From Dryococelus australis (taxonomy: Eukaryota; Arthropoda; Insecta; Phasmatodea; Phasmatidae): DNA of 64,000 nt. Location of the stretch: assembly GCA_029891345.1 (NCBI GenBank), contig CM057000.1, positions 128,191,338-128,255,337 on the forward strand, given 5' to 3'. The notes under the pieces are model-generated. The model saw only the letters and a list, made by a program, of their open reading frames with translations, had not been told where the DNA came from and did no database searches. The position numbers and the translations under genes are program-made. This document shows, piece after piece, positions 13,424-26,240 of this stretch. Numbering within the stretch: the first letter of the stretch is position 1; each line of letters begins with the position of its first letter.

Positions 13424-13806
13424 TATAGTCAATTCACGGCCACTTACAACATTTCTGAAGCCTTGCTGAAGTTCTACTTCCAGGATATTCCTTCCATCGT
13501 GCCAAAAAAAAAAAAAAACTTATCGGAGTGTACAAAACTACACCAAAGGGACAGCGCACTGCATTCGTGCGCACTCAGTGTAATAATATTTTTCAAAATA
13601 ACATTTGCTTACTAAACATTACCAAGAAACATATTTTCTTCAAGTTTTATTCGTGTTAGATGTAATGATATATTATAATTTATGGACAAAATGTCAGTTT
13701 AAGTTCGGTATGACCAAAAATAAGGTACTTTCGTGTTAACGCAAATATAAAACGCTTGTGATACATGACGTATTTAAGAGACACCTAACCACGTCATATA
13801 TGAGGT
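13424..13806 (+). mobile_element. MITE family B, 3'-truncated copy
   Basis: It starts with TATAGTCAATTCACGG and continues with the same landmarks as the complete copy at 44168-44598: CTGAAGCC, GTTCTACTTCCAGG, ACACCAAAGGGACA-like, GCACTCAGTGTAAT, then ATAAAACGCTTGTGAT and CACGTCATA. The terminal inverted repeat at the right end is missing. There is a 15-base A tract near 13504. Confidence 0.8.
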
Positions 13807-15692
13807 GGGTGATATTATATGTGAAGAAATTGCGAATAGAGTACAGGAGTTCGAGTTATGGACTGCAAACACATGTTCCTGCAGTCAAGTTACATTCGTG
13901 GAGAGCATTTTTTTTTTAGGAAACCATGCAGCTATTAACAAAACATTTTCCCACCTAATAAATACCTTGGACTGGCACATCCCTTATATTATTATAAAAT
14001 TTGTTATTTGCTTCAAATTTTAAAATAATCATGTTAAATTTGTGGACATGCATTCCAAATATAACAGGGTAATAAATATTAATGGAATCTAGGTGTGTTT
14101 ATATTTAGCTTTCATTAGGACTGTGTTGTTTCATTTTAACGCATAGATTTACAAATAAAATGTACTATTTCACATAGTGAAATTTAAATTTCAGGTAACG
14201 TTAGTACAGAGTAATGATTTTCATTAGAAATGAAACTACTCATATATAAGATGCAGAAAATAGACTGATAAAGCAACTCGCGATTTTAAACACAATCATT
14301 ATAATAGTATATAAATCTTATGAAGATTACGAATATTATTTGAATAATTGTTAGAAACATTCTTAAAATTAATTCATTTAATATTTGTGCCTGAAACAGT
14401 AAATTTAAAATTTTTTTCATAATAATAATAATTCAAATTATCAGGGTGGTACTACAAAATAATTTTGGAAATTCCAAACAAACTTCTCAGAATTTCGGAT
14501 AAATTTCACTCCATATAACCACCGCGATCAAGTTCACAAGTTCTACGCCCTGAATAAGGAATGTGTGTGTGTTAAGATATATAAAAGACAATAAAATAAC
14601 GTGTCCTCTGTTTAACGGTAAAAAGAGGGCAATCATGCATTCTAAATTAAATATTTCACTTGCCCACAGGACAGTAAAAGAGTACTATAGCAAATTGTTC
14701 TGATATACTCCCTAACATGCAATGGAAGTTTCTAAACTGTATGCAGTGTGTGATAATTACCATACTTCAGCATAAAAATAAGGAAGTGTTTAGGAGAGCT
14801 TCTACGTGTATTTGGTAATGACAGTACCTAGTTGGCTGTTTCATATACATTTTCAGGAGCGTTACCACGTTTGTGTAAGGTAAAACTTCACTATAACCGT
14901 TTTGGTACCATCCCTAAAAACTGGTGAGCTAATATACCGAACTATTTCTCAGAGTGAGGATCTTCATAGAAAATTCTCATAAATGACATTTATTGAAATT
15001 GAGTTATGGAGGTTCTGAAAAGACACATCTCTCCAAGGAGGCAACTTGACTAAGTTCAAGGAACACGCCCAGACGACCGGAAAACTAGAACTTGCATAGA
15101 AGTAGCACCAACCTTATATGAACTTCCCGAGCGGGGCCTGATAGTAATCAAGTAAATGCGGAGAAAACTTATCAAAACTTCACATTAATTACATGTCAGA
15201 CGCCCGCCGCAGCCAGGCTCGAGGGCAGCACGCGCTCAAGGGCGCTATACAGAAGTTCCCGAGTTCAAACACACCCTCCTTCACATTCAACGAAGGAAAT
15301 GAATCCACGCTCCACCCCGCCAGCTAGTATGTCACGAATATAGAGATTTTATTTATTGTTTCGCATTAGTGTAAGGAATTTATGGGGAAATTTAAAACAA
15401 TTATTGTGAGTTTATCCCCATTTACACTACTAATAATAATTTATCACCCACGTTTATTTACTAGACCAATTATAAAATGATTTAAAATGTGCAATAATTT
15501 TTTTATTTTCTTAAAGTCATATTAACTTAAAATTATTTTACGGTACGTTTTCCATAACTCTCTAGTGTTGTAAGCATTGAAGGGAAACTTTAGTTTATGA
15601 TTGTAAGCATAAAAATATTAAGTTTGACTTTTGTAAATAGATGCCCACAGCACTTTCAGAAGAGATTGAGTGTGAAGATATTTGAGCGGTTA
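13807..15692. other. Unannotated stretch
   Basis: AT-rich sequence without a recognisable gene. A GC-richer patch at 15170-15330 has no domain or RNA signature that I can name. Confidence 0.45.
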
Positions 15693-15903
15693 TTAACACC
15701 GAAGTCTTAAGAGCCGATGAGTATGGAGCAGCGCCGGAATGCAAGGGCGGGGGAAACGGAAGTTCCCCAGAAAAACTGCCGACCAGCGACATCATCCGGC
15801 ACGATTCCCACACGTGATAATCCGGGGGCAACTCCTCCGGGAATCGAACCCGGTTCGGCTTGGTGGGAGGTGAGTTGTCTGACCACTACTTCACCGCGGT
15901 CCT
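15693..15903 (-). mobile_element. SINE family 1, minus strand, near complete
   Basis: Read on the minus strand: head ACCGCGGTGAAGTAGTGGTC with the A-box region, then a perfect B box GGTTCGATTCC (about 15843-15853), then GTGGGAATCGTGCCGGATGA, a pyrimidine-rich GTTTCCCCCGCCC segment, GCATTCCGGCGCTGC and the GCTCTTAAGAC tail. The order matches copies at 48752 and 54131. This is the best-preserved promoter of family 1 in the window. Confidence 0.9.
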
Positions 15904-16841
15904 ACTTTCAGAAGTCTTTCTCAAGAATCTGGTACAATTTTGTTGCCTTTTCTCTGTGTTATCTACGTTTTGGAACGTATCTGAAAGGCTCTGTGCATTC
16001 TAAGCTTTTCGGCTGAGTTCCTGTCGCAGCTCAACGTAATCTTCAGGATCCGAGAGTTAATTAGTTTGGAATATGCTACCCCATCATAACTTACAAGTTT
16101 TCAGGCGCAAAAGATGTAGTCAGACTTGCTAAAGCGTGCGGAAGGAAATAAGAGGCCCTGAGATGCTGTAAATTTCGAGCTATTATAGTGTTTTCAAGAA
16201 AGCATCAATGGTCTTACCAGGAACGCCATGTGTCAGCTGCAGCCTTCAGGCACATGGGCCGTGGTATTAATCAAACTGATTAACACTGACTTACCAATTA
16301 TTGATTCCGTGATTTTTCGTTAATTTGGCTGTGCAAAATTTGTTTAAATATTTATTATTCTTTCAGTTATACTCAGCGATACTAATAACATATATCATGT
16401 TACCGTTTTAGCTAGCAAATTGAATACTATGAGATTTGAACTGAAATGTAATAATTTGGCGTATAACTATCATTGAAAAATTTATTTATTTTCTTGGTTT
16501 TAGACGATGAATTTTCGCATAAACCGAAGCAAATGAACGAAATTTCACTATAGGCACCGAACAAATATCCTAACTTCAAACCAAACAACGTGATGTCCTT
16601 CTAGCAAAATTTTGTAAAAATGTGGGAGAATAATTTTATCCAGTTTTGATAAACTTAAAATATTTTAATTAAATTTCTTAAGTACAGCATATTTTTATAT
16701 GAATGATTCGTGCTAATGCATTTATCTTGCACATTCTTATTTCGTACTTAAGTTCCCATTAATAAATTTGACTGATATAGTTTGTACAATATACATTTGT
16801 CTTTGGATTATGGTGAGATATGTTTACCTTTGTCGCGTTGT
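15904..16841. other. Unannotated stretch
   Basis: No gene, repeat or RNA feature recognised between the SINE and the palindrome. Confidence 0.5.
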
Positions 16842-17024
16842 GCATGGTTCACATGTACGCCGATAGCGCCGAACAGACAGAGCGGAAAACTAGAACAGCC
16901 AATCAGAAGACATCCTCGGTTTCCGGGCGCGACTCGCGCGGAAACCGAGGACGTCTTCTGATTGGCTGTTCTAATTTTCCGCTCCGTCTGTTCGGCGTGA
17001 TGGGGTGTACATGTGAACCAGGCA
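16842..17024. mobile_element. Palindromic MITE family C, about 183 bp
   Basis: Two arms of about 85 bp are near-perfect reverse complements around a short GC-rich centre (GGCGCGACTCGCGC, about 16926-16940). The outer part reads GGTTCACATGTACGCC and, on the other side, GTACATGTGAACC. Inner landmarks are CAGCCAATCAGAAGAC and GTCTTCTGATTGGCTG. The same right arm occurs at 41050-41145 and the same left end at 40540-40590, so this is a dispersed element, not a unique palindrome. Transcription would give a long hairpin. Confidence 0.9.
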
Positions 17025-19074
17025 TTACCGACATAGCGTCAATGCACAACGACGGTATAGGTAAAGAAGGCTGGAAACTCAAAGAAGATTGCTGAATAAC
17101 AAGAACGCCTGGCGTTAGTGCTTTACTGCTGATATCCTTCAATTCACAGGAGAAACTTACGATATAATCGGCCGATCACATGCAATTAAATCGATTTGAA
17201 GACGTCCGATTAAGGCACACTGAAAATACCTGAAGTAATCAGTTTATCAATATGTAGTAACTCCGATTCTTTTACTAAAGTTTTCAATAAAGTGGAATGG
17301 TGCACCATAGAAAGGCGTGATATTTATCCGATTTTCATCATATCTGGTCTTAGTTGTTCTAAGTTTATATTTGTATTTTCAGGATTTAAAAAAACTCCAA
17401 AAAAATATGACAAATATGAGTTAAATATACTACTTTCGTGCATCATTCCACTTGCATTCGCGAAAATTGCAAAACTTGCAAATTTAACAAATTTCGAAAC
17501 AATTTATTACAATGGATACGTTTATGGTGGCATTACTATCACACGAGAACATTGTAACATGGGCCCTAATTATGTTACTGTTTACTTTTTCTCCAGTGCA
17601 CCAATGCTCCTTGCGTTAGATAAATGATCGAAAACCGTTTTACACATTAAAAAAAAAACTAGCCGTATCGCTATTTATCAACACTCAACAGGTAAAAAAA
17701 ATCATATGTTTTAAATAGCCCCGAAGAGGATAAATATTGTATTCTATTATATTTACGTAGAAATAAACGGGGTCTATTATGTATTTTTAAAATATAGGTA
17801 TTTTATTTTTAGCTGAGGATACACTCCAACGCTTCGCTCTAACGTAGCCACAAATTGACGGACTCCGCTAAGAGTTAGTGCTGCTACCTGGTGATCATCT
17901 AAAATAACTAGGCCCATCTGAAAACTTGTATCGTAGAGAGAATTAAATTTACTTAATAAGCGTTATCCATACATGCAGTACGAAAGAAATGCCATTTGTA
18001 GATGTAAATACTCTATATTAACGAAAAATTTAACATAATACATATTTTACTAAGCGAAAAGGGCGGGGGGGGGGGGGGGTGGGTTACTTTAACAAGGAGA
18101 TTGTTGATTTCAGAACAGAGCTCGTAGCGTTGCCAAACCTATGGAACGTCGCCAAGACAATTACAAGCAACTGTCTTTATCATAAAGATGGTCGCAGCGA
18201 GTATCTGTAGACTACATAAAGATAGAAAATAGAGAACCTGGTTGTTTCACGTCGACCAGAATCTCTCCTCTCATACTATTATGTGCAGTTTAGTAGGTTT
18301 TGGTTCTTACATGTTGCTAAAAAACTGGGAAATATACGTATTGGAAAGCACTACTCAAAAATGAACCTATTTTTTTTTTATATCAGCGTGATGACCGAAG
18401 TACATAGGTTTTAATACACACCTCAAAAAATGCGTAGCACCACCGGGATTGCTGAGTTACTCGGTTGCTCGAGGTCCAGGAGACAGTATGTGATGCAGAT
18501 ACAACTCTCTATACAGAATACTACGTCTATCATTCCTATGCTTATTTATAATACGTCTACTATGTCACTTAGAACATCCTTCGAGAGCAAAGAATTAACA
18601 GGTGGTTAAAATATTTTTCGGGTGTTTGTTTATTTTATATCAGCTTAGTAAACGAAATATTCAAGCATTACAAAAGTACAAAATTATAGTTAGAGCGCTA
18701 ATATTTTGCAATAAAGTGATTTCTCCAGATAAATGTAAACAAAGCTTCACCACCTGTTGCTCATTAAGATCTTAAAATATAATTATTTACGTCAAAGTGA
18801 TTTGATTGCCCATTTCGTATATATTTCAAAAGTTGAAACAATATAACGGGAATTGGCTGACTTACTTTTTTTTTTGGCAAACCAGTACTTATTAATTCTG
18901 TTACATTCTAAAACGAAATAATTTATAGTAAACAAAATTACGTCACGTGACCATTTAGTCAGCTCAGTCCACCAACTCTAACACGGCCTGAGTGGGCATA
19001 ACAGATAGTCATGACAGATAGCGGTACAGTGGGCTTGAGGTCTTAATTACTTTATTCCCCATCAGTCATTTTCT
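17025..19074. other. Unassigned stretch with a poly-G tract
   Basis: A plus-strand frame of 111 codons (17292-17627) shows no domain I recognise. A G-rich run lies at about 18061-18083. The remainder is AT-rich without signals. Confidence 0.4.
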
Positions 19075-19254
19075 ATTATCCTTTAACCACCTTTTAAAAT
19101 AAATATTGCCTTTTAAGCAATAAACACAGTGTGTTAGTTCGACGGACTAGAAAGTTAACGTCTAAGGCAACAATAAAATAAATTCGCTGACTATTATTCT
19201 AAATGAAAGGGCTTTCAAAAAGTGCTCACATTAACGTGAGTAGCCTATAGCCAC
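19075..19254 (+). mobile_element. MITE family D fragment (A-type 3' terminus)
   Basis: It matches 31797-31966 in the same orientation, with landmarks TATCCTTTAACCACCTTTTA, AATAAATATTGCC and AAACACAGTGTGT. It ends in TTTCAAAAAGTGCTCAC and CGTGAGTAGCCTATAG, which resembles the 3' terminal repeat of MITE family A. The interior differs from family A. No left terminal repeat was found. Confidence 0.7.
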
Positions 19255-19269
19255 ACGTTCTTTGTTACC

Positions 19270-19479
19270 TATTTTATGTTCGATCGTATGCACTGTATGC
19301 GACCACGGTAGTTCGTTCTTCATTTTGCAACATCGAGTTGTAAAGCGAATGTTGGACTACAGATTAATCATTGCTATTTTATGTTCGATCGTATGCACTG
19401 TACGCGATCACGGTAGTTCGTTCTTCATTTTGCAACATCGAGTTTTAAAGCGAGTGTTGGAATACAGATTAATCATTGC
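19270..19479. repeat. Tandem duplication, 105 bp unit x 2
   Basis: Units begin at 19270 and 19375 with TATTTTATGTTCGATCGTATG and differ by only a few substitutions. Because 105 is a multiple of three, a plus-strand frame (19262-19492) stays open across both units. The product resembles no known protein, so coding is unlikely. The duplication starts just beyond the MITE end at 19254. Confidence 0.9.
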
Positions 19480-21080
19480 TATATTTCAGTAAATTTGAAA
19501 TACTACAAAATATTTTATGAAGTGATTTTGAAGTTTTTATAGTATTTTTGTATTTCCAATGTATTTTATTGTTTTAAATTATTGACCTGTTTACCATACT
19601 AACTTTTTTTTTTTTTATAAATATGTTGCAGTCACATTTTTAAAACACGGAATTCAGCTTATATTGAAAAACACTCCATAGTTAGGAGTACAATCAGGAA
19701 AAGTGCACAAAAAAGAGAATTAATGAAGTTTAAAAATAAGAATAAAAGATTATGGGGAAAAAAAGCGAAATAAGTCGATTGTCTTACACACGACAGAACT
19801 ACCCTCAATAACGTAAAACCATTAAAAATGTATTAGGCAAATGTGCACCACTTTGCTTCCTGGAGCGCAGATCAAGAGAACGCGAAAGGATACTTATATT
19901 TACAGAGTACATGTCTAAAGGTGTACTCTTTGCTGTAACATCGTTTATGAATATTACAGTCTTGCTGGGACTTTTTCTGCTACTCCGCTCATCCGACTTC
20001 GAAGCGAAGTGAAGATGTCTCTAGTCTGGAAATCTCGCCGCACACCTGCCCTGTTTCGTGGCTGAGGGTTGGCTCTGGGCCACGTTGGCTAGATATGCAC
20101 CTGGCGACCAATTAGTAAATCGTTTAGAATGCACTAATGGTTCTCCTGTGACTCACAACCCTAGAGAGCATTAGGTAAATATATGGAAATACACGGTATT
20201 TATGTAATTTTTATTTCATTGTAGGTTCTTGAAGGAAACACGTCAGATATGTCTAAGCTGGCCTTGTTTTGACTGTATGTTAAACTTAGGGTTGGCTCTT
20301 CGGCCCTTGAAATGAGACTACTAATTACCTTAACACTGGCCTGCTCTCAGCACACCTATGAACATCGCCATGTGCTGGCCAGTATTGGACTAATGAGCTC
20401 AAAATCTCATGTGCCTTAACCCAAAATACTCTGAATGGTGAATTTAAATACGTTGATTTTGGGTCAAAATATTCTTATGGCATAATTTCTGGCAAGTTGA
20501 CCACTGCTGTATATTCAGTGCTTTTGTTGGTTATGCATAGACTTTATTCAAAATAATTATTTTTAAAAGCTGAATTATATATCCATGCCTTAAAAATCTA
20601 ATATGGCATCGAGTAAGTAGAGCCTGAGCGATAGAGCCAGTAATTAACGCTTCTGTCGTTATGTTCGAATAAGTCTCGAGAAGACGTGTCCAGTTATATA
20701 GCACGTGCTGTATATACGTATCTAGTTTTGTCAGATAGAAGCAAAAATTACATGAATTTTAATGATAAACAATTTTTGTCACCTCCTTGATGTTAGTTTA
20801 ATCTCCATAATCAAAGCGATTCTGCCACTGCATTCAGCAGAAAACACTATTTTCTAGTTAAAAATCCAAATGATTTTAGAAGTAAGCATCAATGTGTAAT
20901 ACAACATGTTATAAAAACGTATTCCATATGTTGAGAGGAGGTGGTATGCGCCAAAATAAAATAAAATTCTAACAAGCGTGGGTCCTAAACCCCATAACTT
21001 ATGAGTAAAGATATTGTGTACAGATGAGGATGTTTTCACGAAAGATGGGTATTATCAATTTCCATAATAAACATGTGTGA
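19480..21080. other. Unannotated stretch
   Basis: No gene recognised. A somewhat GC-richer patch at 19980-20400 has no identifiable features. Confidence 0.45.
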
Positions 21081-21490
21081 GCTGATGAAAATCCTCACGC
21101 AGTTGAAGAAGCAAAACATCAGCATCGATTTTAAATTAATGTATTTGCAGGAACTATTGGCGATAGACCGATAGGACCTTACATACTACTAATCAGATAG
21201 AATGGTGCAATGTGTCGCGATGTCATAGTAGACGAATTGCCTATCTTGCTGGAGGAAATGCCATACTTTTAAAGACTAGATATTATGTGGTTCATGCATG
21301 ATGGATAACCGGCCTATTTTCTCCAAAAGGTCTGATAACACCTAACACAAACATTCATTGGGCGATAGAGTGGTAAGGAAATCTAGTACTCTGGACTGCT
21401 CGTTCCACTGACTTCAATCCCTCGGATTTTTTGTTGAGAGCACAAGGTTGCATTACTATGAATGGTCATCACATTGAGCATCTCCTATAG
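21081..21490 (+). pseudogene. Mariner-like (DDE) transposase, C-terminal half, decayed
   Basis: A translation with frameshifts and stops gives, in order: ADENPHAVEEAKHQHRF-like, GTIGDRPIGPY, DELPILLEEMP, MWFMHDG (the second catalytic aspartate) and VPLTSIPRIF-like, or in another frame STDFNPSDF, which is the region of the third catalytic residue. This order is typical of the mariner-type transposases annotated in many insect genomes, which often carry an N-terminal DUF4817-like domain. The protein would cut and rejoin the element ends. At least three stops show that it is dead. Terminal repeats were not found, so the element limits are unknown. Confidence 0.75.
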
Positions 21491-23157
21491 CGATGGTGAA
21501 CACGTGTTCTTGGCTATTACGGCATGAGTTTTAGAACTCCTGCCTTAATTCTCGTTTTGGTGCATACTACCACCTCTTAAAATATGGAATACTTTATTTT
21601 TAACAACCATTATTTCGTGGTTGATTCAACATCGTGGGTGCATGGCAGCATATGCGTGAAAAAAAAATCCATTACTTGACGAGAAAGTTGTGTGATTTAT
21701 TAGGGAAGTTTGGGTAATTCCCGCAGATTTTCAGGGGATTTCGCAAATGATGTGGAAATTTCTTAAATGTTTAAACCAAAAACAAAATAACAGCCCACTG
21801 ACGTCAGGAAAAGGTTATGGCAATGGCACATTCAAAATATCACACCAAGATGTGACTAAATCCAAGCTGGCGGCCGGATCTACACTCCCTCTCTCGGCCT
21901 TCTGTCCTTTGACCTACCAGACCACTCTATTCCCATGACTTTGCTAAATAGATACGTAGTGTTGTCCAAGTTCGCGGGAATAATTGCTTCTAATGCGTCT
22001 CACGGGCGCATTACATTCGCCTCCTAACTAAGAGTTATTTAATGTAAATACATGCAGTTGTGCGTGCGTCGCTGTTTCATTGTGATAATCACGGCTGTGA
22101 CTAGCGCCATTAGTGTCTTCCAAATAATGTCCATAGATGATGTTTATTTAAAAAATAGGGATAATCTAATAGATGCACATCAAAAACCTTCCTGCCATCG
22201 TGAAAATGAACAAAACCTACTAAATATTATTGCATTATACTAATTTTCAGTCTGTGAACTAAGGGAAAAAGTGGATATGTAATACGTAGTTCATTCCAAC
22301 AAAGTGAACATGTCGATTATAATTAAGCTGGTGATTTTTGTATAAACCAAACGAATTGGTTGTCAAAAGTTTTTATAGTGATTTTTTTTAGATTATCTTT
22401 AGTCTACCTTATTTGAGAATACTTATCGACATAATGCGTATGTTTTAGTAGTCATGGAATTGCCTACACAGACTTTCGCTTAAGCCGAATTTTAATGTAC
22501 CTCTTTCATTATTTCAAGTGCTGATAAAGAACGTCAATCGATTGATAGAGATGTCATAAGTAAGCAATGAAATATTTCAATTAAGAATTCTAGGCCCAAA
22601 CAAATATGTTAATTGCAATAGGCTGGAAGAAAAAGTATAAATCTGCGCAAGAATCTTTCGTCACAGCGTTTAGGGAAACTTATGTGTTAGATTTTATTTT
22701 ACAGAAAATGTTACTCGGCGTATTAAAAGGCAGTCCGTTGGCTATGAGTAAGTTTATTTGGTTTCAAGCAGTTAAGTTGTGTACATATGTGATCCGTTTC
22801 AAGATCAGTGGATTGACGTGGAGGACTCATGAAGCTGAGTATAATATGGAATAACTCAGTTAATGTTTACAAAATAGTCGTCAATAAATTTGTCATCACA
22901 GACAACGATTCAATAAATAACTTCAATAATATTTGTATTGTCATCGCAAAAAAAAAGTCGTAACTCTAATACCTATACCAACAACGAATTCTGTTATTGG
23001 CGTAGAAGTACGGTCTCTGTTCACCTAAAACTCGATTACAGAAATATTCTGTTGTCGCTATTCTGCCGATTTTCTTCAGTTTTGTCGTACGTACCCTGGC
23101 ATCCAGTTAGATCACTGGAGGAATATTTTTAAGGAAATAAACGCCCTCATAGTATGA
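21491..23157. other. Unassigned stretch
   Basis: Open frames of 61-82 codons (for example 22052-22243 and 22606-22854 plus) show no recognisable domain. No RNA gene or clear repeat is seen. Confidence 0.4.
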
Positions 23158-23510
23158 ATGAATGAACGAGATTTCTGCGTCTCACATCATACAGTGTTTG
23201 CAGGAACAAGGTTTCTCGAGATGCTCATCGAGAACTGGTGTCCCTTGTGTCGCATTAGCTCCATGGTTCATTGTGATAATCCTCTACGCTGTTCGGCAAT
23301 CCCGATTACTGAGGATTGGTTTTCGTCCACTGTCATCGTTCGCTGATGATGTATTGCCACAAGTTTTGTATGCTGTCATCACCTCAGAGATGCTGGATAC
23401 ACACAACACCCTGGCAGACTTCAATACAGTTGCTACATACAGGTGTCCCAGCGTTTACCAACAAATTTGACACGCCTAGGGTGGGGGACGAAGTGATGCG
23501 GCCAGACATG
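23158..23510 (+). pseudogene. Possible Tc1-like transposase N-terminal remnant
   Basis: The translation EISASHIIQCLQEQGFSRCS followed by RTGVP resembles the helix-turn-helix start of Tc1 transposases, which binds the terminal repeats. Downstream, in shifted frames, DTHNTLADFNTVATYRCPS resembles the second DNA-binding segment. No catalytic region follows; at 23540 another element type begins. Identification is by pattern only and could be wrong. Confidence 0.4.
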
Positions 23511-23539
23511 TCCGGCGAGTGACACAATTGTCAGTAAGC

Positions 23540-23760
23540 ATGGAGCGGTGGTCATCTGTGACCCGCGCGTTCTCAGCGGAAGGCGTACGTCATACATAAC
23601 GATTCTGTTGTCATCACACAGCTCTATAGCGTCTGTTACAGACAAGACACCGGGGGGTTGGTGTGAAATCTGTGCGGTCTCAGGAGAACATCAATCGTGT
23701 AAGGGCTGCCGTGTTGTCACAAATGACAGACATATATCTTTCGGTTTTCTTTGACGTCGA
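23540..23760 (+). pseudogene. Mariner-like element, N-terminal (DUF4817-like) domain, decayed
   Basis: The frame opens with MERWSSVTRAFSAE, a start typical of the DUF4817-like N-terminus of insect mariner-type transposases. After a one-base frameshift it reads AYVIHNDSVVITQLYSV, and further on a segment near SVRSQENINRVRAA-like sequence matches the usual region after the glycine-rich linker. The expected full N-terminal domain is about 120 residues; here it is broken by at least one frameshift and a deletion. It is not the missing half of the 21081-21490 copy, because it lies downstream of that C-terminal piece on the same strand. Confidence 0.65.
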
Positions 23761-26011
23761 TAAATATTGTCTCTATTTGAACATACTGCACGTGTTTCAC
23801 AATTATAGGTGAACGCTGAGACATCCTGTATAAGCCCGCTTCAACAATCTGCCCTCGTTGAAAGTCAGATCTCCGAATTTGCCTCACCTACGTCTGGAAG
23901 ACTGCGCGCACAAAAACGTGCTACACCGCCCAGCGTACTGCAGAACAACATCATTCACTGCGAAAACAAAAGACTGTTGCAGCGCACTATGGAGCTATGA
24001 AGGACAGAAAATGGCGAGGGTGAGCTCTCCTGTGGTAAGCTTTGAAGTTAGTGGGCATGGCTTAGTCGTCATATTGCGGTTGGCAAAACAATTGGTATTT
24101 AGCCTTGTGTATGCAGGGCTGTTTCGATGGGATTTTAAGTGCTCATCTTGTGTGACAAAACACGCCCAGAAACACTCCGAGACAACATCCTTTTTTCAGT
24201 TCCACCTTTCACTCAAGGTATTGTGAGATATTTGAAGAAGAAACTACCCATGATTTTGGGGCGTCGTCAAAACAAAGCCCAGAAATCGTGTGTCCGTGAC
24301 AGTTTTTAACAGTTTACACGAAATTGTAATTTATGAGATATACATATAGGTGAAATGAGTTACATGTATAGATGACTCGAAATGGTAGCCCACCCAGTGA
24401 AGGTCTAGTGTCCGTCACTTGTCTCGTGGATTAACAAGCTGACACGGTGTCAGAAGTCGGGTGTTTGTTACCCCGGGATTAATTGTAGGCTCCAGCATGT
24501 AGGTACATGAAAATTATTGGTTAATTGTCCAGTAGTGCTCCGCATTCCGTCGATAACCAAAAAACAGTTATTTCTCAAAATAGCAGTTTAATGTATAATC
24601 CATCATCCTAATCAATGTCATAATGGGAAAACAATGAAAATAAAGTAAATTACACATACAAAATAAAATTAATATGTATTGTATATACGTATTCTTATAC
24701 AAAAATGCATCTGCACATCATAATTTCTAATATTAAGCATGCCTGAACTCATCATCTGTACACCCAAACTCAAATGCCATTTTTTTCTTCAGAAAACCTG
24801 CTGAATTTCACAATTATGAAATGAGGCATATTTAAGAATGTACGGTAATGCCCGCTATTGTTGGTAATTATTAATACCAGCTAGGGGCTTTTAAATAAAT
24901 AAACATAAATAAATATATAGATACACGCCAGTATGTATCATTAGTACTAATCGTGGTGAATGCGTACCCCATTTGTTATATTTGCAGTACATGCTTTACA
25001 TTTCGATCATTGGGACGGTTACGAAGAAAATTGTGATTATTGGGATCAGAAAATTTTGGGGTAAAATTTTGACAAGGAGAGACCTGTGCAGTAAGAAATG
25101 TATAAAGGTGCAAATAATGTCTAATAAGTCCCCAAATGCCTCCAGAAATCATCACCGCGGTAATTATCTGTGTACAAGCGATAGTTAGCGCAAAGGCTAC
25201 AGCAGGTATATACAAAGTATGTAAAAAACTGTGTGAAGCAGGTAAATCGATATTCCCTCCTCACTCGATATCACTTGCGCTTCACAAAGCAGAGTGGCAC
25301 AGATTTGAGCGAATTAAGATTTCTGGGGTTAATTGATGGCCCCTACAAAATTCCACTAGTTACAAATCTCAAATAAAATACAAAAACATATGATCTTAAC
25401 GTTACCAACTTCTGTAACAAAATTGCCGAATAACTCACTTTGTGACATAAATGGCACGCATGTTGACAATGTTGTGCAGTTGCTGCATTGGTGCAAAGTA
25501 ATTAATGATTTGTCTATATACAAATAAAGGTATGAAACAACTTCTTTCTAACCATGTGACTGGCCAAAAGTACTTGTGAATATTACACTGCACCTTATTA
25601 CTTATGACAAGTATGTACCTAAAGGACCGTTGCAGTGGAAAATACTGTCCATGGACAATTTAACGCAATGATCTACTAAGTACCCAATAAGAAGAGGCCA
25701 CAAATAGGTCTTTACTCAAGATTTGGACATGTTCTCAGATATAATTATTGTTGTATCATGACATATTCACACTTCCGCATATTACAATTAATGATAACAG
25801 TCCTTAACGTCAAATTCGAAAAGATCCAGAATGTACGCATCGTGGAACTCTTTCCTTAAAATCTGCATCTATTCTTGTTTCAACTTGCCAAGTATTGCTC
25901 TCTTATAGGAACAACCACTGTTAAGAAAAGAGAACTGTATTTTTAAAGAAAATATTAAAATCAATCAAAATATAGTGCATCTTGACCCAGAATAAGAGTG
26001 ATCTCTTTTTG
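23761..26011. other. Unassigned stretch with a few short frames
   Basis: Frames at 23858-24226 (122 codons, plus) and 25136-25336 (66 codons, plus) show no domain I know. The region 23770-24240 is GC-richer and may be another decayed element continuing from the transposase pieces upstream. The rest is AT-rich. Confidence 0.4.
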
Positions 26012-26240
26012 TGACGTGTGAATAATGTTTGCAAGGTTTTAATTGCCCATTACCCACTGGGCTAATGGAACATGTGCAGTAATATTTACGGGGTTATCTT
26101 GCAATTTGCGCAATTGAAGGCTGTTGACGTGTGAATAATGTTGCAAGGTTTTAATTGCCCATTACCCACTGGGCTAATGGAACATGTACAGTAATATTTA
26201 CGGGGTTATCTTGCAATTTGCGCAATTGAAGGCTGTTGAC
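26012..26240. repeat. Tandem duplication, 113 bp unit x 2
   Basis: Units start at 26012 and 26125 with TGACGTGTGAATAATG and are nearly identical (one small indel and one substitution by eye). Each unit ends AATTGAAGGCTGT. The second unit runs directly into the terminal repeat of the neighbouring MITE, which starts GGCTGTTGACGATAAAG. Confidence 0.95.

Noticed and set aside
15300-15340. Helitron 3' end at CAGCTAGT (about 15321)
   Set aside because: There is no hairpin before it and no Helitron-like sequence upstream.
17292-17627. 111-codon plus-strand frame as a host gene
   Set aside because: No known motif, no context and composition like the surrounding non-coding DNA.
19262-19492. 76-codon frame with a 35-residue internal repeat as a repeat protein
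   Set aside because: It is a direct result of a 105 bp tandem duplication; the unit has no protein-like features.
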